Positions 30,174 to 44,134 are shown, numbered from the stretch's first letter. The stretch is DNA of 64,000 nt from Paenibacillus sp. FSL H8-0548 (GCF_038630985.1 NZ_CP152049.1:190001-254000); one strand, 5' to 3'. Notes: generated by a model not told the origin, from the sequence alone. Translations and numbers: made by a program.

Positions 30174-31223
30174 ATGCGTCAGATCGTTGAACTGCAGCAG
30201 CAGCTTGTACCTGATCTGCTCGACGTCATGAAGAAACGATATTCCATATTACATCGAGTGATGTTGTCGGATTTAATTGGTCGTCGAACGTTGGCGTCGG
30301 CGTTATCGATGACAGAGCGTATGCTTCGGGCGGAGACTGATTTTCTGAAAGCGCAGGGACTGCTCGAGATTTATTCGTCAGGCATGCGAATTAGCGATTC
30401 AGGCAAGCAATTATTAGAACAGCTCGAGCCATTCTATAAGATCATGTTCGGTATATCCGAGCTTGAGGAAGCGATACGCAGCCATTATGGTTTGTCGCAG
30501 GTCGTTGTCGTCGCAGGGGATTCGGAAGTTTCTGCACAGACGAAGCGAGAGCTCGGCCGCGCTGGCAGCCAGGTGCTTAGTAAGGTTATGCAGCCTAATG
30601 ATGTAGTGGCGGTCACTGGCGGAACAACTATTGCGCAGCTATCGAGTCAATTGATCAGCTCCTCGCAGCTGAAGACGAACCTGTTCGTACCGGCTAGGGG
30701 CGGTCTAGGAGAGAGTTTGGACTATCAAGCGAATACTATTGCCTCCATGATGGCAAAGGGCACAGGGGCGCAATACAGGCTTCTACACGTGCCAGATCAT
30801 TTAGGTAAGGAAGCATTCGAATCCATTATGCAGGAGCCGAATATCAAGGAGATTGTGGATGTCATCCGCAGTGCTCGCATCGTCGTACATGGAATCGGGG
30901 ATGCTATGGTTATGGCAAGACGCAGGCGGCTTGACCGAGCGATTATTGACGCAATGGAGTCTGAGGGTGCACTCGCTGAATCATTCGGGTTTTATTTTGA
31001 CCGTAAAGGCGCTGTCGTGCACAAAATGCAGACGGTGGGGTTACGACTAGAGGATATTGTTAACACTGAAGTTGTTATAGGCGTAGCCGGCGGAAAGAGC
31101 AAGGCCGAGGCTATTGCAGCCATTATGCGCTTCGGTCACAATGATGTACTCATAACGGATGAAGCTGCGGCGCTAGAAATTGTAGCCTTGATCGAGCAAG
31201 AGAAGAGCAACACGGAATCATAA
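30174..31223 (+). CDS. cggR: Central glycolytic genes regulator
   Basis: A 349-aa SorC/DeoR-type repressor. An N-terminal winged HTH (about 20-65, with RRTLASALSMTERMLRAETDFL) precedes a sugar-phosphate isomerase-like effector domain (GGTTIAQLSSQL, ARGGLGES). In B. subtilis CggR represses gapA-pgk-tpi-pgm-eno and is released by fructose-1,6-bisphosphate. It is the first gene of the same operon here, and its operator is recognisable upstream. SD GAAGGA before ATG 30174. Confidence 0.95.
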   Translation: MRQIVELQQQLVPDLLDVMKKRYSILHRVMLSDLIGRRTLASALSMTERMLRAETDFLKAQGLLEIYSSGMRISDSGKQLLEQLEPFYKIMFGISELEEAIRSHYGLSQVVVVAGDSEVSAQTKRELGRAGSQVLSKVMQPNDVVAVTGGTTIAQLSSQLISSSQLKTNLFVPARGGLGESLDYQANTIASMMAKGTGAQYRLLHVPDHLGKEAFESIMQEPNIKEIVDVIRSARIVVHGIGDAMVMARRRRLDRAIIDAMESEGALAESFGFYFDRKGAVVHKMQTVGLRLEDIVNTEVVIGVAGGKSKAEAIAAIMRFGHNDVLITDEAAALEIVALIEQEKSNTES

Positions 31224-31308
31224 TGCTTTGCAGGCAGCTTTCGGGGTGCACGCAAAACATTTTGAAATATATACAATAATCTTTTAAATCGCTTAGGAGG
31301 AAATTAAA

Positions 31309-32313
31309 ATGGTAAAAGTTGGTATTAATGGTTTTGGTCGCATCGGCCGTAACGTATTCCGCGCAGCACTGAACAATTCTGATGTTCAAATCGTGGCAGT
31401 AAACGATCTTACGGATACTGCAACACTGGCACATCTTCTTAAATACGATACAACTCACGGTGTACTTGATGCTACAGTTGAAGCTAAAGAAGGCGCAATT
31501 CTTGTAAACGGCCGCGAAATCAAAGTATTTGCAGAACGCAACCCAGCTGATCTTCCTTGGGCTTCTGTAGGTGTTGAAATCGTAGTTGAATCAACTGGTA
31601 TTTTCACAGCTAAAGAAAAAGCTGAGCTTCACTTGCAAGGCGGCGCTAAAAAAGTTATCATCTCTGCTCCTGCAACGAACGAAGATATTACAGTGGTTAT
31701 CGGCGTTAACGAAGATAAATACGACGCTGCGGCACATACCATTATTTCCAACGCTTCTTGTACAACAAACTGCCTAGCTCCTTTCGCAAAAGTATTGAAC
31801 GACAAATTCGGAATCGTTAAAGGTATGATGACTACAATTCACTCGTACACAAATGACCAATCCGTTCTTGATGTTCCTCACAAAGACTTGCGTCGTGCTC
31901 GTGCAGCTGCTGAGAACATTATTCCTTCTTCCACTGGCGCAGCAAAAGCTGTTTCACTGGTTCTTCCAGAACTTAAAGGCAAATTGAATGGTATGGCTAT
32001 GCGTGTACCTACACCTAACGTTTCCGTAACTGACCTAGTTGCTGAGCTTAAAGTTAACGTTACTGTAGAAGAAGTTAACGCAGCGTTCAAAGAAGCTTCT
32101 GAAGGCCCGCTTAAAGGCATCTTGAACTACAATGAATTGCCGCTTGTATCAAGCGACTACAACAGCGACCCTGCTTCTTCCACAATCGATGGTCTTTCGA
32201 CTATGGTTGTTGAAGGCAACATGGTTAAAGTTATTTCTTGGTACGACAACGAGTGGGGCTACTCAAACCGCGTAGTTGATCTTGCTGCTTACATTGCTAG
32301 CAAAGGTCTGTAA
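31309..32313 (+). CDS. gapA: Glyceraldehyde-3-phosphate dehydrogenase
   Basis: A 334-aa NAD-dependent GAPDH of glycolysis. It has the Rossmann loop [10 protein letters not shown] and the active-site Cys151 in [12 protein letters not shown]. Position after cggR and strong codon bias identify it as the catabolic GapA. SD GGAGGAAA. A hairpin with T-run lies between it and pgk, so the level of downstream genes may be reduced. Confidence 0.97.
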   Translation: MVKVGINGFGRIGRNVFRAALNNSDVQIVAVNDLTDTATLAHLLKYDTTHGVLDATVEAKEGAILVNGREIKVFAERNPADLPWASVGVEIVVESTGIFTAKEKAELHLQGGAKKVIISAPATNEDITVVIGVNEDKYDAAAHTIISNASCTTNCLAPFAKVLNDKFGIVKGMMTTIHSYTNDQSVLDVPHKDLRRARAAAENIIPSSTGAAKAVSLVLPELKGKLNGMAMRVPTPNVSVTDLVAELKVNVTVEEVNAAFKEASEGPLKGILNYNELPLVSSDYNSDPASSTIDGLSTMVVEGNMVKVISWYDNEWGYSNRVVDLAAYIASKGL

Positions 32314-32396
32314 GCAAAGAAGGCGGACGGACCGCGGCATCTCGCGCATGCGGGAGCAGAGGTCTTTGATTTGCGGCTTCTAGAGTCGTAAATCAT

Positions 32397-32437
32397 GGGG
32401 GCGTTTCTTCTTTGAAGGAGCGCCCTTCTTTTTTTTG
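32397..32437 (+). terminator. Hairpin with T-run between gapA and pgk
   Basis: GGGCG (32399-32403) pairs with CGCCC (32421-32425) around a loop that can extend the stem weakly; TTCTTTTTTTT follows. The short stem suggests a partial terminator inside the operon. No separate pgk promoter was identified. Confidence 0.5.
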
Positions 32438-32484
32438 TCCTATATCTATACCTTTCCATACCAATTACTCGGGAGGTTTCATTG

Positions 32485-33669
32485 ATGAATAAGAAAAGTG
32501 TACGTGATGTAGCAGAACTAGCTGGTAAACGAGTGTTTGTACGCGTTGATTTCAACGTGCCGCTTGAAGATGGCAAAATTACGGATGACAAACGTATCCG
32601 TGAAACACTTCCAACGATTAATTTCTTGATCGAAAAAGGCGCAAAAGTTATTCTAGCAAGCCACCTTGGTCGTCCGAACGGTCAAGTGGTAGAAGAGCTT
32701 CGTCACAATGCTTCTGCAGAGCGTCTATCTGAGCTGCTTGCTAAACAAGTAGTTAAAGCTAACGACGTCATCGGCCCAGAGGTTGAAGCTCAAGTTGCGG
32801 CGCTGCAAAACGGCGATGTGTTGCTGCTTGAAAACGTGCGTTTCTATGAAGGCGAAGAGAAAAACGATCCAGAATTTGCGAAAGCTTTGGCTAATCTGGC
32901 TGACCTATTCGTAAACGATGCATTCGGTGCGGCTCACCGCGCTCACGCTTCTACAGAAGGCATTGCACATATTCTACCTGCAGTATCTGGCCTTCTTATG
33001 GAAAGAGAGCTTGAAGTGCTTGGCAAAGCGTTGAATACGCCTGAGCGTCCTTTCACAGCAATCGTTGGCGGCTCTAAAGTAAAAGACAAAATTGCTGTCA
33101 TTGACAAAATGCTTGAAATTGCTGATAACGTGCTTATTGGCGGAGGCTTGTCCTATACATTCTTCAAAGCGCAAGGTCATGAAATCGGCAAATCACTTGT
33201 AGATAACAGCAAGCTTGATCTGGCTCTTGAGTTCATGGAAAAAGCGAAAAAGCTCGGCAAAAACTTCTTGATTCCGGTAGATATCGTAGTAACGGATGAT
33301 TTCAGCGCTAATGCCAACACGCAAATCGTTGACATTGACAGCATTCCTGCTGATTGGGAAGGCATTGACATCGGACCAAAAACACGTGAGCTTTATGCAA
33401 ATGTAATTAAAGACTCGAAACTAGTGGTATGGAACGGACCTATGGGCGTATTCGAAATCGAGCCTTTCTCCCACGGTACACTAGCAGTTGCTAATGCATG
33501 CGCAGAAACAGCAGGCTATACAGTTATTGGCGGCGGCGATTCCGCAGCAGCAGCAGAGAAATTCCATCTTGCTGATAAGATGGACTTCATCTCGACAGGC
33601 GGCGGTGCTTCCCTAGAGTTTATGGAAGGCAAAATTCTTCCTGGCGTAGTCGCACTTAACGATAAATAA
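32485..33669 (+). CDS. pgk: Phosphoglycerate kinase
   Basis: A 394-aa two-domain kinase making ATP from 1,3-bisphosphoglycerate. It has the N-terminal signature [12 protein letters not shown], the nucleotide-binding GGSKVKDK, and the C-terminal [12 protein letters not shown] at 32482 is in frame, but ATG 32485 is seven bases from GGGAGGT and is preferred. Confidence 0.97.
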   Translation: MNKKSVRDVAELAGKRVFVRVDFNVPLEDGKITDDKRIRETLPTINFLIEKGAKVILASHLGRPNGQVVEELRHNASAERLSELLAKQVVKANDVIGPEVEAQVAALQNGDVLLLENVRFYEGEEKNDPEFAKALANLADLFVNDAFGAAHRAHASTEGIAHILPAVSGLLMERELEVLGKALNTPERPFTAIVGGSKVKDKIAVIDKMLEIADNVLIGGGLSYTFFKAQGHEIGKSLVDNSKLDLALEFMEKAKKLGKNFLIPVDIVVTDDFSANANTQIVDIDSIPADWEGIDIGPKTRELYANVIKDSKLVVWNGPMGVFEIEPFSHGTLAVANACAETAGYTVIGGGDSAAAAEKFHLADKMDFISTGGGASLEFMEGKILPGVVALNDK

Positions 33670-33698
33670 TAGCTTCAACCCTATAAAACTCACAATGA

Positions 33699-34469
<771 letters not shown>

Positions 34470-34470
34470 A

Positions 34471-37331
<2,861 letters not shown>

Positions 37332-37350
37332 GACGCAAATAGCGGCTTGT

Positions 37351-37388
37351 AAAGAAGGGTATGCCTAGTAGGCATACCCTTCTTTTTT
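37351..37388 (+). terminator. Terminator of the glycolytic operon
   Basis: A 15-bp perfect stem AAAGAAGGGTATGCC/GGCATACCCTTCTTT with a 5-nt loop and T-run. Confidence 0.92.
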
Positions 37389-37390
37389 GT

Positions 37391-37439
37391 AATATAGGCG
37401 AAGTATACGTTTCACATGTATACTTCGCCTATATTTTTG
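37391..37439. terminator. Second, 18-bp palindromic hairpin after eno
   Basis: AATATAGGCGAAGTATAC (37391-37408) pairs perfectly with 37418-37435, followed by TTTT. It resembles the first hairpin of the 98-bp dispersed repeat (AATATAGG...CCTATATT) and may be a diverged half unit. Confidence 0.75.
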
Positions 37440-37848
37440 CGAGAAGCTTCTTGTCTTTAGACAAGAAATCATGCACTATGCACTAAAGTCCTCGCTAATG
37501 TAAGGAGAGTCAGCTTAGACTGCACTTCTTACATTAGAAACCTCATAAGAGGGCGGTTTCAGACGGTTACAATGTAATATTGCAGTAGAATTAGCTTCAA
37601 AACATCGGAAATGGGCCTATAATAGGAAGTCTATTGCAGAAACTGCAATGTACGTGTCCAGTTAGGCAATTAATGTCGATTACGTTGTAGAAAGTGCAGC
37701 GTAGCTTCGTCCTATAGTGCTATTTTATAAATAAACCCAGTAGGCGAGCACGCCTACTTAAGAACCGGAGAAAGAATGAACTAATCGCTTCGCTACCACC
37801 ACGAAACAAGCTTTGCTTTTAAAGGACGGCGAGAGCCGTTTCACCTTG
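37440..37848. other. Gene-free stretch with diverse short repeats
   Basis: No plausible gene. A palindrome TTGCAGAAACTGCAA lies at 37634-37648, and a related motif GTTGTAGAAAGTGCAGCGTA lies at 37684-37703. From about 37797 to 37848 there is a half copy of the 98-bp repeat (second hairpin only). Short duplicated motifs of this kind are typical of intergenic repeat clusters. Confidence 0.6.
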
Positions 37849-37946
37849 AAATATAGGAAAGTATATCATTTCGCCATACTTTCTCTATATTTCTCCGGAA
37901 TGAAACGTGCCATCGCCAAAAGGACGGCGACAGCCGTTTCACCTTG
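37849..37946 (+). repeat. 98-bp double-hairpin dispersed repeat, copy 3
   Basis: Same unit and orientation as at 3243 and 4024: AATATAGGAAAGTAT...CTATATTT followed by GAATGAAACG...GCCGTTTCACCTTG. It directly follows a half unit, making a partial tandem. Confidence 0.8.
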
Positions 37947-38024
37947 GTTGGTTTTTTGAGAAATGAGGGAACAATGATTCTAATTGATAAAATATGAGCT
38001 ATTTTATATAAGGTGGTGTTCAGA

Positions 38025-38792
38025 TTGGCGAAGCCGGTGGTAGGCATTCAGTTGTATTCCCTTAGAGATCAGACGGAAATTGATTTTTTGGGTACGTTAG
38101 AGAAGATAGCGAAGATCGGATATAAAGCGGTCGAATTTACGGGATATTTTAAAACACCTGTTAGCGAGCTAAAGAGCAAGCTCGACGAGCTTGGGCTACT
38201 TGCGCCATCTGTACATGTTCCCATTAACTTTAGTGATACGAAGCATATGCAATCAGATTTTGCAGGACAAATTAAATATGCGAAGGAGCTTGGCTTGTCC
38301 TACGTCGTTACACCTTGGGGGCCGCTTCCAGAGCATCCAACGGTATCAAGTGTTGATTATCTGATTGAGAAGCTAACCCAGCTCGGCGAGCAGGTGAAGG
38401 ATGCAGGCATGCAATATAGTTATCATAATCATGATTTTGAATTTAAGCTGGTCGATGACGAGCCTGTTATCGATCATATTTTAAAGAAGGTGCCGCCTGA
38501 TCTGTTGGTTATGCAATTCGATTTAGGCTGGATATATATGGCGGGCCACAGCCCGGCGAAGTATTTGGAAAAATATAAAGGACGAGTGCCTACCGTACAT
38601 TTGAAGGATTTTTCAAAGGGCAGGATCGATGCTGAAATTGGCAAAGGGGAGGTTGGATATTCACAACTGTTAAATGCAGTGGAGTCTGCTGACGTCTCGT
38701 TTATGTTTGTGGAGCAAGAGCAATTCGAATCCAGTTCACTAGAGAGTGCCGAAAATAGTTTTAAATATTTACAATCACAAGGTTTTGTATAA
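38025..38792 (+). CDS. Sugar phosphate isomerase/epimerase family protein
   Basis: A 255-aa xylose-isomerase-like TIM barrel. Family features are the N-terminal GIQLYSLRD, YHNHDFEF (metal-site His/Glu) near residue 125, MQFDLGWIYMAG, and VHLKDF. Members isomerise or epimerise sugars or inositol intermediates; the substrate is not deducible. No ATG is well placed: TTG 38025, about eight bases after AAGGTGG, is the best start, with GTG 38013 as alternative. It stands alone between repeats and secG. Confidence 0.8.
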   Translation: MAKPVVGIQLYSLRDQTEIDFLGTLEKIAKIGYKAVEFTGYFKTPVSELKSKLDELGLLAPSVHVPINFSDTKHMQSDFAGQIKYAKELGLSYVVTPWGPLPEHPTVSSVDYLIEKLTQLGEQVKDAGMQYSYHNHDFEFKLVDDEPVIDHILKKVPPDLLVMQFDLGWIYMAGHSPAKYLEKYKGRVPTVHLKDFSKGRIDAEIGKGEVGYSQLLNAVESADVSFMFVEQEQFESSSLESAENSFKYLQSQGFV

Positions 38793-38891
38793 AAAGTGGG
38801 ATTAAAAGCATGTCCTATTGTAATATGTGTCCAACTATGGTACACTAAATCTACGTGTTTTTACGGAGCTCCTATGCTGGAGGTGGAATAA

Positions 38892-39128
38892 ATGGAAATC
38901 TTATTGAAGATCTTGCTCGTTATATTTTCTGTCGGCCTTATTGCTGTTGTATTATTGCAAAAAGGCAAGAGTGCAGGCTTGTCCGGAGCAATTACGGGCG
39001 GTGCTGAGCACCTGTTCGGCAAACAGAAAGCGCGCGGTTTGGATTTGTTCTTGCAGCGCTTGACAGTTGGTCTGGCAGTTGGTTTCTTTGTATTGGCGCT
39101 TGTTGTTTCTTACTTCGTAAAACAATAA
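38892..39128 (+). CDS. secG: Protein-export membrane protein SecG
   Basis: A 78-aa SecYEG accessory subunit with two membrane helices (about 4-22 and 52-74) and the conserved loop [30 protein letters not shown] before ATG 38892. An extended -10, TGGTACACT, lies near 38835-38846. Placed before rnr as in other Bacilli. Confidence 0.95.
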   Translation: MEILLKILLVIFSVGLIAVVLLQKGKSAGLSGAITGGAEHLFGKQKARGLDLFLQRLTVGLAVGFFVLALVVSYFVKQ

Positions 39129-39143
39129 TGGATACACATGCAG

Positions 39144-39170
39144 AAAGCGAGGATATTCCTCGCTTTTTTT
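39144..39170 (+). terminator. Terminator after secG
   Basis: AAAGCGAGGA with TCCTCGCTTT and seven T. Confidence 0.88.
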
Positions 39171-39298
39171 GTATTTTCAACATATTCGCGGATGTTAAGC
39201 ATCTATTTCGTGTATACTACATGTTATATGATAATCTATCAACCTGTTGCAAAAGACAATAGAGTACTTCAACGGGTGTATGAGGAGAAAAAATAATA

Positions 39299-42200
39299 AT
39301 GAACAACTACGAGCATGAACTGCTTGAATTTATGAAAGAAACGGCGTACAAGCCGATGACGTACCAGGAGCTTGAGAAGCATTTTGGTATCGAGGGCGCA
39401 GCGGAGTTTAAGGAGTTCCTTAAACTGCTGAATCAACTGGAGGATGCAGGGAAAATCATTCGAACGCCTAATGATCATTATGGTGTGCCAGAACGAATGA
39501 ATTTGATCCGAGGCAAGCTGCAATCGCATGCCAAGGGCTTCGGATTTCTAATTCCGGATGACAAAAACCATGGCGATGTTTATTTACACGCAAATGATCT
39601 GAAGAGTGCGATGAATGGTGATATCATACTTGTTCGCATTACGTCCAGAAGCGAGCATGGCGGCCGTATGGAAGGAGAAGTCGTTCGAGTTGTCGAGCGT
39701 GCGGTCACGCAAATCGTTGGAACATTTGAAGACCATGATGTCTATGCCTTTGTCGTGCCGGATGATAAACGAATTAATCGGGATATTTTTATACCTAAGG
39801 GCGGTTATCAAGGGGCTGTGTCGGGGCAAAAGGTTGTTGTTAATATTGTCTCTTATCCTGAGGGACGATCTGCTGCTGAAGGCGAAATTGTCGAAATTTT
39901 GGGACATAAGAATGATCCAGGGGTAGACATTTTGTCGATTATCCGTAAGCATCAGTTGCCGGAGGGCTTCCCTGAAGAAATTATGGCCGAAGCCGAGGCT
40001 GCGCCGGATGCCATTACTGAAGAGGAAATCGTTCAGCAAGGAAGACGAGATCTGCGTAATGAGGTCATCGTAACGATAGATGGCGAGGATGCCAAGGATC
40101 TTGATGACGCAGTGCATGTGAAGCGTTTGGAGAACGGAAATTATTTGCTCGGCGTACATATTGCTGACGTTGGCTATTATGTGAAAGAAAATTCCGAGCT
40201 CGATCAGGAAGCTTTCCGCAGAGGCTGCAGCGTTTATTTGGTTGATCGCGTAATTCCGATGCTGCCGCATCGTTTGTCGAATGGCATCTGCTCGCTTAAT
40301 CCAAAGGTTGATCGTCTAACGCTTTCATGCGAGATGGAGTTTGATGCTGCAACGCTCAAGCGTGTTCGTCATGATGTGTTCACGAGCGTGATTCGGACGA
40401 CAGAGCGAATGACCTATACGAATGTGAAAAAGATTTTGACAGCTACAGAGGAAGAACCGCAAACGGAGCTCAAGGAGCGCTATGCTGGTTTGCTCGATAT
40501 GTTCAGCTTGATGGAAGATCTGGCGATGCGCCTCCGCTCGAAGCGGATGATGCGCGGGGCTATCGATTTCGATTTTCAGGAATCTAAAGTTATCGTAGAT
40601 GAGACCGGCAAAGCTGTAGATATCATTAAGCGCGAGCGTTCTGTGGCAGAGCAAATCATTGAAGAATTTATGCTTATCGCGAATGAAACGGTAGCGGAGC
40701 ATTTCCACTGGCTGCGTGTACCATTCCTATATCGTATTCATGAAGACCCGACACAAGAGAAGCTGCTTAATTTCGTGCAGTTCGCAGCGAACTTTGGTTA
40801 TGTTGTGAAAGGAACGGGCAACTCCGTGCATCCAAAGGCGCTGCAATCGCTGCTTGAGGATATTCGCGGCACGAAGGAAGCAACCGTCATTTCTACAGTT
40901 ATGCTTCGCTCCATGAAGCAGGCAAAATATGACGCGGAAAGCTTGGGGCATTTTGGACTGGCCTCTGAGTTTTACTCACATTTCACATCGCCTATTCGGC
41001 GCTATCCCGATCTAGTTATTCACCGGATCATTCGTGAGGTGCTGAATGGCGGCGGTCAATTGACAGAGGCTCGCCATGAGGCGTTAACGGCACGGATGCC
41101 GGAAATTGCGCAGCATTCATCAGAGCGTGAGCGTGTAGCAGTCGATGCCGAGCGAGATACGGAGCAGCTGAAGAAATGCGAGTTTATGCTCGATAAGGTT
41201 GGAGAAGAGTTCGAAGGTATTATTAGCAGTGTAACAAGCTTTGGTATGTTTATTGAGCTGGATAATTCAGTCGAGGGATTAATTCGATTAAGTGATATGT
41301 CGGACGACTATTATAACTTCCACGATAAGCATATGATTCTCGTTGGCGAGCGTACATCGAAGGTTTATCGGATCGGCGATGAAGTGAAAATACGCGTAAC
41401 GCGTGTAAGCATGACCGAGCATACGATGGATTTTGAACTGGTGGACATGAAGCCACGGAGTGGTTTTAAAGGCATACCGGCTTCAGGCTTTGCCGGTGGT
41501 GGCAAAAACCGCGGCAATGGTCGTGGTGATCGAGGCCAGGGCGCGTCAGGCGAAGGCCGCGACGGCAAGGGCAAGCGTGGGGCAAGTGCGAATGGTGAGC
41601 GCGGCGGCCGGGGCCGCAGTGGAAAAGCCCAAGGCGCGCCAGGAGAAGTGCGCGCAGGTCAAGGCGGGCGTGGAGCAGGTGCGGTCGGCCGGGCTGGAAA
41701 TAGCGAAGGCGTATCAGTCGAAGCGCGCGGAGCTCAAAGCGGACGCGAAGCAGGTGCAGGCGGCCGCGGCGGAAATAGCCAAGGCGCAGCAGGCGAAGCA
41801 CGCGGAGGCAAAGGCGGTCGTGGTCGCGGTGGCAAGAGCGGCGGACGCGGAGGATTCGGCGGCGGCGTCGACCGCAGCGTAGTTGGCATTGTCGAGCAAG
41901 CCAATCCATGGCGGATCGATGCACCGGATAACGGACGCGGCGGAGGCAAGCGTCGGGGCCGGGCGAGCGCGAGCGACGGCGGAAATGCGCCGGCGGAGCG
42001 TGGGCTAGAGACGGCGGAATTGTCGCCGGGTCAAGGCAGTGAGCAGCCGCGCGCCCGTAATGGGCGCACGGATATGTGGGGCCTGCCCATCCGCAATGGC
42101 GGCGGGCATGGCGGTAATGGTCGCGGAGCCGCCGATAAGCGGCGGAGCGAGAGCAATGGCGGCGGTGGAGCGAAGCGGAACCATACGCCGGATGGCGGTG

Positions 42201-42337
42201 TTATTGGCGGAGAGCGGAGTGCGGCGCTCGAAGGCGGAGAAGGTACTATTTTAGGTCAAGAAAAGAGCAAAAAAAAGAACAAAAGTAAAAGCGGCGGAAA
42301 CGAAACAGCTGCTTTTGTCCGTAAAAATCGCAAATAA
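39299..42337 (+). CDS. rnr: Ribonuclease R with long Gly/Arg-rich tail
   Basis: A 1012-aa 3'-5' exoribonuclease of the RNB family, which degrades structured RNA and takes part in trans-translation with SmpB-tmRNA, both encoded just downstream. Domains: N-terminal winged helix (about 5-70), cold-shock domains (about 75-225), RNB catalytic domain (about 245-580) with the metal motif [12 protein letters not shown] near 259-270, and S1 domain (about 635-718). Residues from ~720 to 1012 are an unusual low-complexity tail rich in Gly, Arg, Ala, Ser and Lys with RGG-like repeats; typical Bacillus RNase R stops near 770-780 aa. The tail DNA is very GC-rich and keeps a second frame open. Start ATG 39299 with GAGGAG. 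Confidence 0.93.
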   Translation: MNNYEHELLEFMKETAYKPMTYQELEKHFGIEGAAEFKEFLKLLNQLEDAGKIIRTPNDHYGVPERMNLIRGKLQSHAKGFGFLIPDDKNHGDVYLHANDLKSAMNGDIILVRITSRSEHGGRMEGEVVRVVERAVTQIVGTFEDHDVYAFVVPDDKRINRDIFIPKGGYQGAVSGQKVVVNIVSYPEGRSAAEGEIVEILGHKNDPGVDILSIIRKHQLPEGFPEEIMAEAEAAPDAITEEEIVQQGRRDLRNEVIVTIDGEDAKDLDDAVHVKRLENGNYLLGVHIADVGYYVKENSELDQEAFRRGCSVYLVDRVIPMLPHRLSNGICSLNPKVDRLTLSCEMEFDAATLKRVRHDVFTSVIRTTERMTYTNVKKILTATEEEPQTELKERYAGLLDMFSLMEDLAMRLRSKRMMRGAIDFDFQESKVIVDETGKAVDIIKRERSVAEQIIEEFMLIANETVAEHFHWLRVPFLYRIHEDPTQEKLLNFVQFAANFGYVVKGTGNSVHPKALQSLLEDIRGTKEATVISTVMLRSMKQAKYDAESLGHFGLASEFYSHFTSPIRRYPDLVIHRIIREVLNGGGQLTEARHEALTARMPEIAQHSSERERVAVDAERDTEQLKKCEFMLDKVGEEFEGIISSVTSFGMFIELDNSVEGLIRLSDMSDDYYNFHDKHMILVGERTSKVYRIGDEVKIRVTRVSMTEHTMDFELVDMKPRSGFKGIPASGFAGGGKNRGNGRGDRGQGASGEGRDGKGKRGASANGERGGRGRSGKAQGAPGEVRAGQGGRGAGAVGRAGNSEGVSVEARGAQSGREAGAGGRGGNSQGAAGEARGGKGGRGRGGKSGGRGGFGGGVDRSVVGIVEQANPWRIDAPDNGRGGGKRRGRASASDGGNAPAERGLETAELSPGQGSEQPRARNGRTDMWGLPIRNGGGHGGNGRGAADKRRSESNGGGGAKRNHTPDGGVIGGERSAALEGGEGTILGQEKSKKKNKSKSGGNETAAFVRKNRK

Positions 42338-42476
42338 AACAGCAGCGGCGATTCCCAATAAGCTACAAATTTGGGGTCGCCGCGAACTGGACAATTTGGG
42401 AAAATATATTTAAGCTCGTCACTTGCTTTTTAATTCTGGGTATAGTACACTCAAATCAATCGATAATATGAACCTG

Positions 42477-42539
42477 AATTCACATATTGAAAAGGGTGTC
42501 ATTATAGTCATGAAACCCTTTCCAATGTGTGAATTTTTT
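42477..42539 (+). terminator. Terminator-like hairpin in the cold-shock gene leader
   Basis: Left arm 42477-42497 and right arm 42515-42535 pair over ~20 bp with a few mismatches, followed by TTTTTT. A -10-like TATAGT lies upstream at 42441-42446, so the hairpin would be within the csp 5' leader, ~55 bases before the start codon. It may attenuate csp or end upstream transcription. Confidence 0.65.
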
Positions 42540-42593
42540 GTTTAAAGACAAACCAGGCGCATATTAATATTATTTTTTTGGAGGTTTTTACAC

Positions 42594-42794
42594 ATGCAAC
42601 AAGGTACAGTTAAATGGTTTAACGCAGAAAAAGGTTTTGGCTTTATCGAAGTTGAAGGCGGCAACGATGTATTCGTACATTTCTCCGCAATCACTGGCGA
42701 AGGTTTCAAAACTCTTGAAGAAGGACAACGCGTAGAATTTAACGTTGTTCAAGGCAACCGTGGACCACAAGCAGAAAACGTTGTAAAGCTGTAG
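42594..42794 (+). CDS. Cold-shock protein
   Basis: A 66-aa CspA-family single-strand nucleic-acid chaperone. RNP1 (KGFGFIE) and RNP2 (VFVHFS) motifs are intact. SD TTGGAGG before ATG 42594. The long AT-rich leader contains a strong hairpin with T-run, discussed as a possible regulatory structure. A terminator follows. Confidence 0.95.
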   Translation: MQQGTVKWFNAEKGFGFIEVEGGNDVFVHFSAITGEGFKTLEEGQRVEFNVVQGNRGPQAENVVKL

Positions 42795-42812
42795 TAGCTT
42801 ACGAACGTTAAT

Positions 42813-42851
42813 AAAGCCGCCTTTGACCTTTGGGTTGAGGGCGGTTTTTTT
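42813..42851 (+). terminator. Terminator after cold-shock gene
   Basis: AAAGCCGCC pairs with GGGCGGTTT and a run of seven T. Confidence 0.8.
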
Positions 42852-42915
42852 GAGCATAAAATCGGTATAAGTTACAAGGTTAAACTTAAGAGTACATGGC
42901 GGTCTTTACATTACC

Positions 42916-42944
42916 TTGATTTCCCTACCTAAAATTGTTACAAT
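42916..42944 (+). promoter_or_regulatory. smpB promoter
   Basis: TTGATT (42916-42921) and TACAAT (42939-42944) with a 17-base spacer, 53 bases before the smpB start. Confidence 0.7.
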
Positions 42945-42996
42945 GACAGCAGAATACATACAGTATAATATTAGGTTATGAGTCGAGGTGACTAGC

Positions 42997-43476
42997 ATGG
43001 GTAAGAAAAGTGACGGCAAGCAGCTCGCCCAGAACAAGAAGGCTTCCCATGACTATTTCATTGAGGAAACGTTCGAAGCAGGCATGGTGCTGATGGGCAC
43101 AGAAATTAAATCTCTGCGCAACGGTAGAGCGAACATTGGTGATGCATTTGCAACTATTCGGAACGGTGAACTGTTTATACACAACATGCACATCAGCCCG
43201 TTTGAGCAAGGGAATATGCATAATCCGACTGATCCGACACGTGCCCGTAAGTTATTGATGCACAAAGCACAGATCCATAAGCTGTTTGGCTTATCTAAGC
43301 AAGAAGGTTACGCGATCGTACCGTTGAAGATTTATATACGCAATGGTTATGCAAAGCTGTTGATTGGACTGGGTAAGGGTAAGAAGCAGTTCGATAAGCG
43401 TGATACAGCAGCTAAACGTGATGCTCAGCGTGATATTCAGCGTGCTTTGCGCGAGAAACAAAAGGTCGTCCGCTAA
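42997..43476 (+). CDS. smpB: SsrA-binding protein SmpB
   Basis: A 159-aa OB-fold protein that binds the tRNA-like domain of tmRNA and brings it to stalled ribosomes. The conserved [26 protein letters not shown] and the basic C-terminal tail ([20 protein letters not shown]) are evident. An upstream in-frame GTG is part of the SD GAGGTG; ATG 42997 is the start. Its partner ssrA follows 258 bases downstream. Confidence 0.96.
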   Translation: MGKKSDGKQLAQNKKASHDYFIEETFEAGMVLMGTEIKSLRNGRANIGDAFATIRNGELFIHNMHISPFEQGNMHNPTDPTRARKLLMHKAQIHKLFGLSKQEGYAIVPLKIYIRNGYAKLLIGLGKGKKQFDKRDTAAKRDAQRDIQRALREKQKVVR

Positions 43477-43545
43477 TACTATTTATTACCATGGGAGACA
43501 GCCTCCAACGCTGCCAATAACAATTGTGCACGAATGCTGCTCTTC

Positions 43546-43555
43546 GTGGTATACT
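43546..43555 (+). promoter_or_regulatory. Candidate ssrA promoter (-10)
   Basis: TGGTATACT is an extended -10 (TATACT at 43550-43555) in the smpB-ssrA gap, with a distant TTGTGC upstream at 43524. Transcription from here would give a ~180-base precursor leader before mature tmRNA. No other gene is seen in the gap. Confidence 0.4.
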
Positions 43556-43734
43556 AAGCAAGTAGCAATTAAACAAAGCAAGTGCATTTCGTGCAAGACA
43601 ATCGGACAGCCTACCGGATGGTACATCTGACGGATGCTGCTCCTTAATCCTAAAGCTTCAATCGAGCTAAACGTTAGTGCCGAGTTTATGCGATTTAGTC
43701 GTGTAGGTCAGCAGCTAATTGTTTATGCAAAATT

Positions 43735-44099
43735 GGGGGCGTTTATGGATTCGACGGGGATTGGACGAGCGCGGGTTGCGGGTAGCAGGGAGTCGTCTGC
43801 TTCATCAACGCTAAAGCCTATTAAACGGCAAACAACAAACAAACTACGCTTTCGCAGCCTAAGAAACTGTGTGCGTGCTTCTACCCAGCATCGTCCATGT
43901 GACTGGAATAGGGGCTAACAAGTAGTGGAATACGCTGTCTCATCTCCGCCTGCGGTGAGCTGAAGAAGACAATCAGGCTGACCCAACGTATAGCCGGTTA
44001 CGGGGCGATACTCGGGTGACATCAAAACTGTGACTACACCCGTAGAAGCCTGTGTGGCGTGATCTTCGGACAGGGGTTCAAATCCCCTCGCCTCCACCA
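43735..44099 (+). ncRNA. ssrA: tmRNA (SsrA)
   Basis: 365-nt transfer-messenger RNA. The tRNA-like ends are clear: 5' GGGGGCG pairs with 3' CGCCTCC, followed by A and CCA, and the TTCAAATC T-loop is present. The tag reading frame runs from GGC 43827 to TAA 43860-43862 and encodes GKQQTNYAFAA. A strong terminator follows. The 3' 89 bases (44011-44099) are repeated at 46857-46945 and more partially further on, so the 3' end is an integration target. Its T-loop sequence (TTCAAATC) differs at two positions from the repeat at 46857 (TTCGACTC). Confidence 0.97.
44011..44099 (+). repeat. ssrA 3' end, attachment-site copy A
   Basis: 89 bases starting CTCGGGTGACATC and ending CCTCCACCA, matched at 87 of 89 positions by 46857-46945. 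It is the left boundary of the accessory region. Confidence 0.85.
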
Positions 44100-44106
44100 A
44101 TATGAG

Positions 44107-44134
44107 AAACCCGACCTCGTGAGGTCGGGTTTTT
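44107..44134 (+). terminator. ssrA terminator
   Basis: AAACCCGACCTC (44107-44118) pairs perfectly with GAGGTCGGGTTT (44121-44132) and T-run. A second exact copy, with flanking GCTAT, occurs at 62247-62279. Confidence 0.92.

Noticed and set aside
41460..41882. 140-codon Ala-rich frame overlapping the rnr tail
   Set aside because: Low-complexity GC-rich repeats keep several frames open; no ribosome-binding site and no independent support. The Gly/Arg frame continues RNase R without a break.
43364..43918. Two open frames overlapping the smpB end and ssrA
   Set aside because: They overlap the smpB 3' end, the ssrA promoter region and the tmRNA gene; no SD and no family.
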